Source of the DNA: Alphaproteobacteria bacterium
Lineage (GTDB): Bacteria > Pseudomonadota > Alphaproteobacteria > JAUHZC01
Assembly: GCA_030425805.1 (NCBI GenBank)
Contig: JAUHZC010000001.1
Span: forward strand, 1-64,000
DNA: 64,000 nucleotides
Direction: 5' to 3'
Made by a program: the position numbers and the translations under genes. This document shows, piece by piece, positions 31,788-41,110 of this stretch. Positions within the stretch are counted from its first letter, which is position 1, and each line of letters begins with the position of its first letter. Under the pieces are notes generated by a model that ran no database searches, was not told the DNA's origin, and was given only the letters and a program-made list of their open reading frames with translations.

Positions 31788-34343
31788 TTAACCCTCGGCA
31801 CATCCTACAAGCGCTACACCAGCTGCACTTGAAAAAGCGGTGAGATCTTCCTCTGACCCACAAGCATAAACAAGGGCTTCTTGAATGCGGGCATGGGCGC
31901 CATATGGACAGACAGGTCGATTTAGGACTGCAGGGTTCATAAAGTCGTGAGCAGGAACCCAACCTCTTGCTGTCATGGCAAGAGCTTCCAGGAGATGTGT
32001 GTGTCTTTCTGCTCTCCTGAGAGGGGGGAGGAGCTCATATTCAAAGCCCCGACTTGCTCTCATAGCGGCTCTTAGGAAATGCAGGCGTGGAATTGAAAAC
32101 CCACCATCTTTGAAAAGAGTTCCCAGGTCGTAAGTTTGTTTCGCCGTCATTGCCGCTAGAACAAGCTGTAGAAAAGGAGACCCGTGATGACGATCAGCTG
32201 TCAACATGTGGCCAGGGCTTCTATGACCGGGTAGATGGGGGAATTGGCCATCAAAGATTCTGCCAGCTGTTTGCCATCGATCACGGGTTCCTAACCACTC
32301 CATGGCATGAGCTTCTGTAGGACGGGGCTCGTTCAGGCGCCATAAAGCTGTGGTCATATCCCAGGTTGTTGGACCGCCTTCTGTAGAGCGCATCGTGGCA
32401 TATTCTGGAAATCGGCGGTCTCTATAGCCAGGATCATCAAAACTTAAGATACGAAGCCCAGCAAGGGCAAATCGTGCATGGTTTTTTTGAGGCTCCGTTG
32501 CGGCTTCATCAGTAAAAACGCTCTGCAAGAGTGATCCAATTTCCTCAAAGGCTTGGCTGAAAGCAGGATGTTTAAAATATTTTACACCACCTTCTACCTT
32601 AATTGAGTAGGAGCTAATCCCCCGAAGGATAAGCCGCATAGTTGGTCTTTGGAGAACAGGGCTTACGGCTTCCAAAATTGCCTCACGCCTTCGGTAAATA
32701 GCCTCACCTGCAACAATATCAGGATCAACGATGGGGCGCTCTAAAAGAGCACGGATTTGTTCTGGACGTGGATGCCAAATTCCTTCAATGTCCCCATGGG
32801 CTCTTCTGTAGTGAAGTATTCGAAGATGGCGTTGCCTTGGGGTAAACCCTTCACGGGGAACAGACTCAACACCCATAGCTTGGAGAAGTCTGTATTTTTC
32901 AGGTGCTGAAAATCTATGAAGGAGAAGGGTATGTGTTTTCTCTAGCACCTCTTCTAACTGTCCTTCCTCTTTTGAAAATTGTGAAAAAAACTTCAGGATT
33001 TGGTGTTTTTGTTCAGTTGAGTAAGAAGGGTTGAAAAAGATTCGAATTTTTTCAATTTCAGAAAAATTTAAGCTGGTGTGAAGGTGAATATTTGCAAGGC
33101 TCATGAGTCCAGCAAAAGAAAAATCTCCCCTAAAACGCCACAAGTTACGGAGTATTCCCTGACCGTCTTCTCGTTCAGCAAGTTCATTGAGAAGGGTGCG
33201 CATTTCTTCTAAGCTTCCAGAACGGGCAAGTTCTTTCCAGTTTCCTAAGCCATACCTATAGTTGGCAAAAAAATGGAGGATCTTTTGCTTTTCCCGAATA
33301 GAAGCGTCAGCAGGAAGAACTGTAACTAAGAAGTCTAAAGCCTCTTGAGCGTGATAAGGAGAACATAGGCTGAGGGGCTCTAAAAGTGCAACAGCATCAG
33401 CTTCTGCAACTCCAGTGGGGAGAATTTCATGAAGATTTCTCATGAAGCGCATCAGGCCATCGAAATAGAGACTTTTGAGAAGCGAAAAAATCAATTTTTG
33501 ATTTTCAGAAGACCAACCCTCAAACTTCTCTTTCCAAATAGTTTTGAAGGAATCTAAAAAGGCAACTCTGCCTGCTGGGGGAAGATTAGCTGCTTTAGAA
33601 AAAAGGTCTGATTTTTCTTTAAGACTAGGGTCATCTTTATCAGCTGGAAAAAGAGGGTGTGTGGGGAGATCAAAGTCTGTTCTTGCTGCCTCTGGGGAGC
33701 TTGCAAAACCTGCTAAAATTTTGGCAACGTGGGCAAGTCCTATGGGGTAGCTTCCAGCAATAATGCCTTCAGCATGTTTGACAAAAAAAGATTCACCGCC
33801 CTCAGGAACCGCTTCAGCAATTTCCAAAATCCGAAGTATATTTTCGTGAGCTCCAATGAAGGGAAGACAAAGGTGATAAAGTCTCTGTTGTACCGCAGGA
33901 GGCTTTTTTTCTAAAAATGTGAGAATTGGGGCTATTTTTGCTTTGTTGGCAGCCCCAGGAAAAAAGAGAGCTACTTGTGCTGCAAGAGGAATTCGCCTGT
34001 TTTGGGCAGGAGCAGAAGACCGTTTGCCTTTACCTCCCTTCTTACGGGGTTTTCTACGAGCAGGCTTTAAGATCAAACGAATTTGTGAGCATCTATGCTC
34101 CCACTGGTCCGGGGGTGTTTGAAGAAAAACCCATGCTGTGCGCTCAAGAGTTTTAGGACCAATGTCTTTTCCTTTTGCAAAGAGACCTTCTGCAGTTTCT
34201 AAGGCTCTTTCCCAAATAGCTTCATCTGTATCGAACCTCTCGAGGGGGTCAGCAGCTGCTGCCTGGAGAATTGAAGCCTTGAGGAGGACAATAAAAAAGA
34301 AGAAAAAAATGAAAAATCTTATCTTCATTAAAAAAAGGATCAA
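31788..34343 (-). CDS. Large secreted helical-repeat protein
   Basis: 851 residues with an N-terminal signal peptide (very hydrophobic FFIFFFFFIVLLKA stretch). Apart from a basic patch near residue 95 (KPARRKPRKKGGKGKR), the first 500 residues are built of degenerate helical units such as AVQQRLYHLC, AGRVAFLDSFKTI, ENQKLIFSLLKSL, REKQKILHFFANY and EQKHQILKFFSQF, spaced roughly 35-40 residues. The C-terminal third is different, rich in His/Arg/Trp, and not repetitive. The same kind of unit builds the protein at 62186. No known domain; a solenoid scaffold or effector is the best guess. Confidence 0.75.
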   Translation of the reverse strand: MILFLMKIRFFIFFFFFIVLLKASILQAAAADPLERFDTDEAIWERALETAEGLFAKGKDIGPKTLERTAWVFLQTPPDQWEHRCSQIRLILKPARRKPRKKGGKGKRSSAPAQNRRIPLAAQVALFFPGAANKAKIAPILTFLEKKPPAVQQRLYHLCLPFIGAHENILRILEIAEAVPEGGESFFVKHAEGIIAGSYPIGLAHVAKILAGFASSPEAARTDFDLPTHPLFPADKDDPSLKEKSDLFSKAANLPPAGRVAFLDSFKTIWKEKFEGWSSENQKLIFSLLKSLYFDGLMRFMRNLHEILPTGVAEADAVALLEPLSLCSPYHAQEALDFLVTVLPADASIREKQKILHFFANYRYGLGNWKELARSGSLEEMRTLLNELAEREDGQGILRNLWRFRGDFSFAGLMSLANIHLHTSLNFSEIEKIRIFFNPSYSTEQKHQILKFFSQFSKEEGQLEEVLEKTHTLLLHRFSAPEKYRLLQAMGVESVPREGFTPRQRHLRILHYRRAHGDIEGIWHPRPEQIRALLERPIVDPDIVAGEAIYRRREAILEAVSPVLQRPTMRLILRGISSYSIKVEGGVKYFKHPAFSQAFEEIGSLLQSVFTDEAATEPQKNHARFALAGLRILSFDDPGYRDRRFPEYATMRSTEGGPTTWDMTTALWRLNEPRPTEAHAMEWLGTRDRWQTAGRIFDGQFPHLPGHRSPGHMLTADRHHGSPFLQLVLAAMTAKQTYDLGTLFKDGGFSIPRLHFLRAAMRASRGFEYELLPPLRRAERHTHLLEALAMTARGWVPAHDFMNPAVLNRPVCPYGAHARIQEALVYACGSEEDLTAFSSAAGVALVGCAEG

Positions 34344-34381
34344 GGTTAAACACCTTAATCCTAAAGTGGATTCTGCCTTTT

Positions 34382-35164
34382 TTAAAGAGAGGAAATAATA
34401 TTTTTTATAATATTATCCATAATTTTTCTTGTGGAGCTTTCACCTAGGGCAAATGGCTGCTGAGCTTCATTGCCTTGGTGAATTTCTAGGGAAAGGGGAA
34501 GAGCGCCAAGATAGGGGATCTTCATCTTCTTTGCCTGATCTGCCACATCTCCTTGGCCAAAGGGATGAGAGTCTTTTTTACAATGAGGGCAGGTGTAGAG
34601 ACTCATGTTCTCAATAATTCCCTTGAGAGGTATACCTAAGCGGATGAAGGTATCCATGGCCTTGGTTGCATCAATAAAAGCAAGGTCTTGAGGGGTTGTC
34701 ACAATAATTCCCCCTGAAAGCCCAGCTGCCTGTGCAAGTGTGAGATGCACATCACCTGTGCCGGGGGGCATATCGATAATCACAATATCAAGAGGCGGCC
34801 ACTGAACATTAAAAAGAAACTGTTTGAGGGCTTTGATCACCATAGGTCCCCGCCAGACTGTGGCCGTTGTGGCCGGGAGAAGATTGCCCATAGAGATGAA
34901 ATGCACACCATCGCGCTCAAAGGGGATGAATTTTCCATCCTCTGTCTTTGCCTTTTCTTCCCGTCCCATAAGGTAAGCCACAGAAGGGCCGTAGATATCT
35001 CCATCAATGAGGGCTGTGCGCTTGCCGTGCCGAGCCAAGCTAAGAGCAAGGTTTGTGGCAATAGTAGATTTTCCAACACCACCTTTCCCAGAGGCTATGG
35101 CAAGGATTTTTGGAGGAAACCCTTGAATTTCAGTGAGATGTTCGGAAAATGTCGCTGTCTTCAA
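34382..35164 (-). CDS. mrp: Mrp/ApbC-type iron-sulfur cluster carrier ATPase
   Basis: P-loop ATPase that carries Fe-S clusters to apoproteins. Deviant Walker A SGKGGVGKST at 25-34, GDIYGPS, DMPPGTGD, and the cluster-binding Cys pair C192/C195 in TCPHCKK. 260 residues: the MIP18/DUF59 domain found at the N-terminus of many bacterial Mrp proteins is missing. Divergent from hflK. Confidence 0.93.
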   Translation of the reverse strand: MKTATFSEHLTEIQGFPPKILAIASGKGGVGKSTIATNLALSLARHGKRTALIDGDIYGPSVAYLMGREEKAKTEDGKFIPFERDGVHFISMGNLLPATTATVWRGPMVIKALKQFLFNVQWPPLDIVIIDMPPGTGDVHLTLAQAAGLSGGIIVTTPQDLAFIDATKAMDTFIRLGIPLKGIIENMSLYTCPHCKKDSHPFGQGDVADQAKKMKIPYLGALPLSLEIHQGNEAQQPFALGESSTRKIMDNIIKNIISSL

Positions 35165-35183
35165 AAAGTTATCCTTGGTGGGT

Positions 35184-35211
35184 TTTCAAATGGAATGATC
35201 AAGGCTATATT
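35184..35211 (+). promoter_or_regulatory. Candidate promoter of hflK-hflC-degP
   Basis: TTTCAA and TATATT with a 16-base spacer, about 30 bases before the hflK ATG. Confidence 0.35.
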
Positions 35212-35239
35212 AGTTAAAATTCTAGAAGTTTAAAGTCTT

Positions 35240-36352
35240 ATGCGCATTTTTTTCTCAAAGAGCCCTTGGGGCAACGGTGGTGATGGTGGTGACGACTCAG
35301 GAGGACCCTGGGGCGGTAAAGGAGATGGCGACAAGCCGGATCTCAGCCAGGCTTTTAAAAAAGGCAAAGGCCAATTTGAAACCATCTTTGGTGGGAAAAG
35401 TGGCAAAGGCGGTGGCTCCGGTGGAGGAGCTGGGCTTCCTGAAATGCCTTCTGGCAAAGTCTTCTGGGTTTTAGGTGTCATTGCAGTTCTCGGTTGGCTT
35501 TCTACCGGATTTTACCGGGTTGGGGTTAACCAGCAAGCTGCTGTTCTGACTTTCGGTAAGTGGGTGGATACGGTGAAAGATGATGGTTTGCATTACCATC
35601 TACCATCGCCGATTCAATCTCACATTGTTGAAAAGACAACAGAGCGCCGCCGATTTGATGTGCCACGTCCAGGAGCACAGAACTTCATGCTGACGAAAGA
35701 CTCTAACATTATCAAAGTTTACGTGACGGTTCACTGGTACATTAATGATCTAGGGAAATACCTTTTCCGGGTTAAAAATCCTGCAGAGACTATTGAGATT
35801 GCTGCAGAAAGTGTGATTCGCGAAGTTATTGCTTTAACACGGATGCAGGATGCCTTGACCAGCGGAAAAGAAAAAATTGCTGAAGATATGCGGAAGAAGC
35901 TTCAATCAACCATCGACGAATATGAAATTGGAATTCAGATTGATCGTATTAACCTGCGCCCTGTGGATGCGCCCGATGATGTTGTTGATGCTTTCCGGGA
36001 TGTAGAAAGCGCCCGTGCTGATAAGCAAACTAAGATTAACGAGGCTGAGGGGTATCGCCAGTCTGTGATCTCCATTGCACAAGGTAATGCAGAGCGGATT
36101 CGCCAGAACTCACAAGCTCATCGGGATTCCTTAGTGGCTGAGGCAACAGGTCGAGCACAACAGTTTGATGCTATCTATAAAGAGTATCAAACTAGCAAGG
36201 ACATCACTCAGCGTCGTCTCCACATTGAGGCCATGGAGAAAATCCTGGAAGATGCTAATAAGATTATATTGCCAAAAGGTGGTGCAGGGACTCAAGGCGT
36301 GCTGCCTTACCTTCCGCTGCCAGGTCTCAATAAACAAAAGAAGAAGGGATAA
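35240..36352 (+). CDS. hflK: FtsH modulator HflK
   Basis: SPFH/prohibitin-family membrane protein; HflK and HflC form a cage around the FtsH protease. Gly-rich cytoplasmic N-terminus (about 1-70), membrane helix at about 74-95 (VFWVLGVIAVLGWLSTGFY), SPFH domain beginning VNQQAAVLTFG, and a long coiled coil. 370 residues. Three bases from hflC. Confidence 0.95.
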   Translation: MRIFFSKSPWGNGGDGGDDSGGPWGGKGDGDKPDLSQAFKKGKGQFETIFGGKSGKGGGSGGGAGLPEMPSGKVFWVLGVIAVLGWLSTGFYRVGVNQQAAVLTFGKWVDTVKDDGLHYHLPSPIQSHIVEKTTERRRFDVPRPGAQNFMLTKDSNIIKVYVTVHWYINDLGKYLFRVKNPAETIEIAAESVIREVIALTRMQDALTSGKEKIAEDMRKKLQSTIDEYEIGIQIDRINLRPVDAPDDVVDAFRDVESARADKQTKINEAEGYRQSVISIAQGNAERIRQNSQAHRDSLVAEATGRAQQFDAIYKEYQTSKDITQRRLHIEAMEKILEDANKIILPKGGAGTQGVLPYLPLPGLNKQKKKG

Positions 36353-36355
36353 ATT

Positions 36356-37231
36356 ATGAACCAGAAGTCTCAAAATAGTTCTCTTCCTCTTTACGTTATC
36401 ATTGGGCTAGGCGGATTTCTTCTGCTGCAAAGTACAGTGTTCCAGGTTTTTGAAATTGAGCGGGCCTTGGTTTTCCGCTTTGGGAAGCTCGTGGACGTTT
36501 ATGATGAGCCAGGCCTAAAGGTCAAAGTGCCTTTCTTGGACAAAGTTGTCAGCTACGATAAACGCCTACAGGGCCATCAGCTCGAGCCTCTTGAAATTAC
36601 AGCGAGTGATCAGAAGCGAATTATCATGTCACTTTACGCACGGTTCCGGATTTCTGATCCTGTAGAATTTTATCGGACTATTGGCACAACTCAGGATTTT
36701 ATTCTTCGTTTGCAGAGCATTTCTGAATCTGCAATGCGGGAAGTGATTGGTAGTTATGAATTGAACAGTCTCTTCTCTGAGCAGCGGACTGAAATTATGA
36801 ACCGAATTCAAAAGCGGGTTTATCATGATAGCAAAACCTATGGTGTTGATGTGATGGATGTCCGTATTGTGGAGGCTGAGCTTCCTGAGAAAAACCGGGT
36901 TTCTGTCTTCCGCCGTATGCGAAGTGATCGGGAGAAGGAAGCACGTGCAATTCGGGCGACAGGTGAGGAGGAATCTGAGAAGATTCGGGCGAATGCAGAT
37001 GCTCAACAACGGGTGTTGTTAGCAGAAGCAACACGGGATGCCGCAAAGATTAAGGGTGAAGGGATTGCGAAATCCATCGAAATCTATGGCCGTTCTGTGA
37101 GTAAGGATCCCAAGTTCTTCGAGTTTTTCCGGAGCCTTGAAGCCTATAAAAAAGCTATGAAAAGCTCAAATACAACGTATGTTCTTTCTACTGAGGAGGA
37201 TTTCTTCAAATATTTGAAATCCCCAAAATAA
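36356..37231 (+). CDS. hflC: FtsH modulator HflC
   Basis: Partner of HflK. One N-terminal membrane helix (YVIIGLGGFLLLQSTVFQVF), SPFH domain with ERALVFRFGKLVDVYDEPGL, coiled coil with EKNRVSVFRRMRSDREKEA, and the C-terminal FFEFFRSLEAYKKAM typical of HflC. 291 residues. Confidence 0.95.
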   Translation: MNQKSQNSSLPLYVIIGLGGFLLLQSTVFQVFEIERALVFRFGKLVDVYDEPGLKVKVPFLDKVVSYDKRLQGHQLEPLEITASDQKRIIMSLYARFRISDPVEFYRTIGTTQDFILRLQSISESAMREVIGSYELNSLFSEQRTEIMNRIQKRVYHDSKTYGVDVMDVRIVEAELPEKNRVSVFRRMRSDREKEARAIRATGEEESEKIRANADAQQRVLLAEATRDAAKIKGEGIAKSIEIYGRSVSKDPKFFEFFRSLEAYKKAMKSSNTTYVLSTEEDFFKYLKSPK

Positions 37232-37281
37232 TGAGGCATACTCTAAGAAGGACAATTTTTTAAGCAAGACAGGGAAATAAT

Positions 37282-38808
37282 ATGCGCTTAAATCACTACA
37301 GACTTATTGCTCTATTCACCATAATTACAGGGTTGTCAGGAGCAGCTGAAGCTGTGACATCCTGGCGAGAGGCCGTTAAGAAGATCCAACCTTCAGTTGT
37401 TGGAATTGTCTCCAAAGCAAAGGTTATGGAGCAACAAATTCCAAAAGAATTCCAAGAATTCTTCCGTCAGCATTTTGGCAAAGAACTCTCTCCTCGTGTT
37501 CAAGAGAGCTTGGCTCAAGGCAGCGGATTTATTGTTCGAGTCAAAGATGGAAAAGCCCACGTGATGACGAATAATCATATCTTGGATAACACGAAGGAAG
37601 TGAAAATTGTTTTCCATGATCCTGAGACTTTTGTTGACGCAAAGGTTGTGGCATCAGATCCGCGGAGTGACTTGGCTGTGCTTGAATGTGAAGTTCCCAA
37701 AGGAGTGAATGTTTCTTCAATTAACTGGGCAAAAGATGATGCTCTTGAGGTTGGGGACCCAATTTTGGCAGCTGGGAATCCACTTGGATTTTCTAATACG
37801 TATACTGCGGGGATTATTTCAAATAAGGCACGGAAATTGCCAATTAATAATTATTTCAATGTGTATCAGGTTGATGCAGCCTTGAACATGGGGAATTCTG
37901 GGGGGCCGCTTGTTCTGGAAAACGGAACTGTGGGCGGTGTCGTCTTCTCCATCGCAACAATTGATCGCGGCAATGTTGGAATTGGGTTTGTAATTCCAGG
38001 CAAGGTGGCAAAGTATGTTTATGAGCAGTTGATGAAGAATGGTCGTGTGCGTTGGGCATGGCTAGGTGTAGCGGTCCATAATCTGAACCCAAAGCTTGCA
38101 GAATCCTTTGGCTTGAAGGAGGCCCATGGTGCCGTTGTTGTTGAGGCAGCACCTGAAGGTCCTGCGGACAAAGCTGGCGTAAAAGAAGGCGACATTATTT
38201 TGCGGTTCAATGGAGAAAAAGTGAGTAACTCTGATGAGCTTCCTCGTATTGTTGCGAAGGGACGTCCAGATACAAAAGCAGAAGTTGTTGTCTGGCGTGA
38301 CCGCAAGGAAAAGAAACTCTCTGTCACTTTGGGTGAGCAGAAAGGGGATCCTCAAGCTCATAAAATGAGTGGCAGCAAGTCAGGGTCTGGCGCACAAGGG
38401 ACAACAGAATCTCTAGGGTTAACACTTGAGGATCTAGATCCAACTTTGCGCAAGCGCTACGACATTCCTTCTGATGTTGAGGGGGCTGTTGTGAGTGAAG
38501 TTGAGGCTAATTCCTCTGCCTCTGAGGTCGGGATTAATCCAGGATTTGTTATTCTCAAGGTTGATAGCAAAGAGGTTAAAAATAAGAAAGAAGCCTCAGA
38601 AGCTCTTGAATCTCTGAAAAAGGAAAATAAGGAGCAAGCTGTTCTCTTTGTTTGGTTTAGCGGTCAGAAGGCTTTCGTTGTTCTCCCTCTTGCTGCTAAG
38701 GAGGAGGACAAAGAAAATGAAGCTCAAAAGACTGAAGACCAAAAAGAAGAGAAGTCTGATCAGTCTGAAGAAGATGCTGAAGCCACAGAAGAAGAGAGCG
38801 AGTCCTAG
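37282..38808 (+). CDS. degP: Periplasmic serine protease DegP/HtrA (Do family)
   Basis: Degrades or refolds damaged envelope proteins. Signal peptide (1-24); trypsin-like domain with catalytic triad H99 (TNNHIL), D130 (RSDLAVL) and S206 (GNSGGPL); two PDZ domains (about 265-355 and 385-465); and an acidic Glu/Lys C-terminal tail (about 470-508) that is not part of the usual family. Placement behind hflKC is common in alphaproteobacteria. AGGGAAA lies before the ATG. Confidence 0.95.
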   Translation: MRLNHYRLIALFTIITGLSGAAEAVTSWREAVKKIQPSVVGIVSKAKVMEQQIPKEFQEFFRQHFGKELSPRVQESLAQGSGFIVRVKDGKAHVMTNNHILDNTKEVKIVFHDPETFVDAKVVASDPRSDLAVLECEVPKGVNVSSINWAKDDALEVGDPILAAGNPLGFSNTYTAGIISNKARKLPINNYFNVYQVDAALNMGNSGGPLVLENGTVGGVVFSIATIDRGNVGIGFVIPGKVAKYVYEQLMKNGRVRWAWLGVAVHNLNPKLAESFGLKEAHGAVVVEAAPEGPADKAGVKEGDIILRFNGEKVSNSDELPRIVAKGRPDTKAEVVVWRDRKEKKLSVTLGEQKGDPQAHKMSGSKSGSGAQGTTESLGLTLEDLDPTLRKRYDIPSDVEGAVVSEVEANSSASEVGINPGFVILKVDSKEVKNKKEASEALESLKKENKEQAVLFVWFSGQKAFVVLPLAAKEEDKENEAQKTEDQKEEKSDQSEEDAEATEEESES

Positions 38809-38833
38809 AGTTTAGAAAACACACTTTCTCTTT

Positions 38834-39112
38834 GAAGCCCCGGACTTTTCGTCCAGGGTTTTGTCTTTCTTGACTATATCACGGATTATGGATCGCCGCA
38901 GGCTTTCGGCCTTCGCGATTGTAGATTAGGATGCAAAGAATCGAAATTCCAGCGAAGGCTGGAATCTAGGATTATTTTCTTCCCTGCGAAAGCAGTTTTA
39001 TTTAAAAGGAAGAAACAAGAGCTAACGCTCTTGTTCAGAGTTTATCCTGGACCCCGGATCAAGTCCGGGGTGACTCTACTCCGTCATTCCGGGCCCCGAC
39101 CCGGAATCCAAA
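38834..39112. repeat. Composite dispersed repeat block, inverted copy
   Basis: From left to right: TGGATCGCCGCAGG...CTTCGCGAT (38889), ATTCCAGCGAAGGCTGGAAT, CCCTGCGAAAGCAG, the ACAAGAGC/GCTCTTGT hairpin, ACCCCGGATCAAGTCCGGGG, and a GTCATTCCGGGCC...GGAATCC palindrome. This is the reverse complement of the series at 14590-14872. It fills the 313-base gap; no gene is visible. Confidence 0.85.
38837..38866 (+). terminator. Terminator-like hairpin after degP
   Basis: CCCCGGAC, TTTTC loop, GTCCAGGG followed by TTTTGTCTTTCTT, 30 bases beyond the degP stop. Confidence 0.55.
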
Positions 39113-39121
39113 CTCTTAGAC

Positions 39122-39661
39122 TTATCCTCTGGACTCCATGAAGGCTTTAAAGCGCTCTCTGAGGGCTTCTAGCTCTTTTGTGGTTTTACGATGTGCAAGC
39201 CGGAGCTCTATGTTCCTAGCAAGAATAGCCATTTCTTCTACAATAGTACAGTTTGTGCTCGCTAATAGAGAATTTGGATCAACTGCTGTCCTGTGGGCTG
39301 CGAAGTCTACAACAGGTCCCATTCCAATGGGGCGGAATCCTGCTGCTGTAGCTATACAGTACATGGTTAAGGGGGTGGGGTGGTAAAGTGTTGGAGCGCC
39401 ACCAGAAAGAGCTGCATGATTGGTTCGCACTGTGTGAAGTGCGGCTTGCAATGCTTGGTTTTTCTTTAAAAGGGCTGCATTTTTTTTCATGTATGATGCT
39501 GTATCACTGTAGGCCTCTTCGACTCCGCTTCCAACACAAACCTGATGGGAAATACCTGTTTTTGGGCAGAGAATATGAGTAAAAACGGGATATTCTATTG
39601 CAGCAGCAGCAAAAACTGTACTTGAAGATAAGATAAAAAGGATAGATAGTATATTTTTCAT
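39122..39661 (-). CDS. Small secreted hypothetical protein
   Basis: 179 residues with a signal peptide (MKNILSILFILSSSTVFAAA). Two helical, coiled-coil-prone segments (KKNAALLKKNQALQAALHTV and RKTTKELEALRERFKAFME) flank a middle part with paired Cys residues. No known domain. It stands alone on the minus strand between the degP repeat block and the MFS gene. Confidence 0.7.
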   Translation of the reverse strand: MKNILSILFILSSSTVFAAAAIEYPVFTHILCPKTGISHQVCVGSGVEEAYSDTASYMKKNAALLKKNQALQAALHTVRTNHAALSGGAPTLYHPTPLTMYCIATAAGFRPIGMGPVVDFAAHRTAVDPNSLLASTNCTIVEEMAILARNIELRLAHRKTTKELEALRERFKAFMESRG

Positions 39662-39744
39662 AATATTGTCATTTATTTTTTAATTTTTAATATAATATTT
39701 CCCGATAAATTAAAAGGTTTTTTTGAGGATCTAGCGAAAAAGTT

Positions 39745-39773
39745 TTGATATCTCTTTAAGGAAAGCATAAATA
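39745..39773 (+). promoter_or_regulatory. Candidate promoter of the MFS gene
   Basis: TTGATA at 39745-39750 and TAAATA at 39768-39773, spacer 17. Confidence 0.4.
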
Positions 39774-39804
39774 AAGAGTAATTGCTAAAAAAAAGAGGGC
39801 GTCT

Positions 39805-41025
39805 ATGAACCCAAGCAAAATAAAAATTCTACTTCTTGTGATCGCAGGAAATATCCTGGAATATTATGACTTTCTTCTGTTTGCCCATATTGGTTATGTG
39901 ATTACGCCTCAGTATATCCCTGAAGCATACGCCCAGCATTCCCATGTCTTCTCGCTAGTTGTTTTTTCGCTGCCCTTTATTGTGCGCCCTGTGGGCGGGT
40001 GGTTTTTTGGCCGCATTGCTGACAAAGTTTCAACAAGCAAAGCCTTAGATGCAACACTGCGTTTTGCAAGCTTAGCAAGTTTCCTCATCGCTATTTTGCC
40101 GGGTCACTCCAAAATTGGCATCATGGCAACCATTGCTTTTGTTTTTTTGAGGTCAATGCAAGGCTTTGCCTTAGGAGGTGAATATACAACAGCAGGGACT
40201 TACCTTATGGATCGCTTTGTTGATAATCGCTCTCTTATCAGTGGTACCCTTGGCGCGTCAGGGACAATTGGAAGCCTGATTGCGTTCACTTTGTCAGCAC
40301 TCTACATCAATTTTTTCAAAGATACGGAAGTTTGGCGCCTCTTTTTCATCTTTGGAGCCGTTGCAACCTATTTGAGCTACTATTTTAGAAGTAAGCATCT
40401 TCATACTTTTAAACGGCAGAGTCATGGGAGTTTATCCCGCTTTCATCGGGTGGGAAGGATTTCAATCTATAAAACACTCGCTCTTGGAGCCATCACCAGT
40501 GTTTCTTGTTTTATCCCCATGGTCTATAGCAATTTTTATCTAACAAAGGTTTTGGGGCTGGATGTGAACTTTGGACTGATAGCTACCTTAATTTCCTTGG
40601 TGACTTACGTAATTTTTACCCCGATGGCAGGGTATGTAAGTGACCGTATAGGTCTGCCTAAATTTGTTTCTAAGGGGCTGATGGTGGCTCTTCCTCTTGT
40701 TATGCTGGGGTTTGAGCTTATCTCTAGAGGGCTTTTGCTAGGCCAATTTTTTCTCACACTGTGTGCGAGTATTGTTGGGGCAAATATCCATGTGATTATG
40801 AATCAACTTTTTCCCTTAGCTCAAAGGAGCCGGAGTATAAATACAAGCTTTACAATTGGAGCTTCACTCGGAGGGTTGCTGCCTGCTTTCTCGGGCTATT
40901 TGAATATCCACTATCATATTTCTTCGGCGCCTTTTGTGGTGATGAGCTTACTCATTTTTATCAATCTTTACCTTTTTGTTTTTAGAAAACAGGACAGATT
41001 AGAAGTTGCTCAGCAGGGGAGTTGA
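39805..41025 (+). CDS. MFS transporter, metabolite:H+ symporter type
   Basis: 406 residues and 12 predicted membrane helices. GNILEYYDFLLFAHIG near the N-terminus is the family signature of ProP/KgtP/ShiA-type symporters, and GGWFFGRIADKVSTSKALD is the MFS loop 2-3 motif; RSMQGFALGGEYTTAGTYL is also diagnostic. The substrate (betaine, proline, a dicarboxylate or another organic acid) cannot be read from sequence. Such transporters are common in intracellular alphaproteobacteria that import host metabolites. GAGGGCG lies before the ATG. Confidence 0.88.
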   Translation: MNPSKIKILLLVIAGNILEYYDFLLFAHIGYVITPQYIPEAYAQHSHVFSLVVFSLPFIVRPVGGWFFGRIADKVSTSKALDATLRFASLASFLIAILPGHSKIGIMATIAFVFLRSMQGFALGGEYTTAGTYLMDRFVDNRSLISGTLGASGTIGSLIAFTLSALYINFFKDTEVWRLFFIFGAVATYLSYYFRSKHLHTFKRQSHGSLSRFHRVGRISIYKTLALGAITSVSCFIPMVYSNFYLTKVLGLDVNFGLIATLISLVTYVIFTPMAGYVSDRIGLPKFVSKGLMVALPLVMLGFELISRGLLLGQFFLTLCASIVGANIHVIMNQLFPLAQRSRSINTSFTIGASLGGLLPAFSGYLNIHYHISSAPFVVMSLLIFINLYLFVFRKQDRLEVAQQGS

Positions 41026-41110
41026 TCCCTAAATTCACTCATTTCCTATTGTGTTCATGGGGCGAGTTATATAGAATTTAAGGTAATTTTATATGTGGAG
41101 AGTCCCGGAT

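Noticed and set aside
31660..31962. Minus-strand open frame between arnT and the helical-repeat gene
   Set aside because: Overlaps the end of the larger gene and reads through a GGAATGAC palindrome; no sign of coding.
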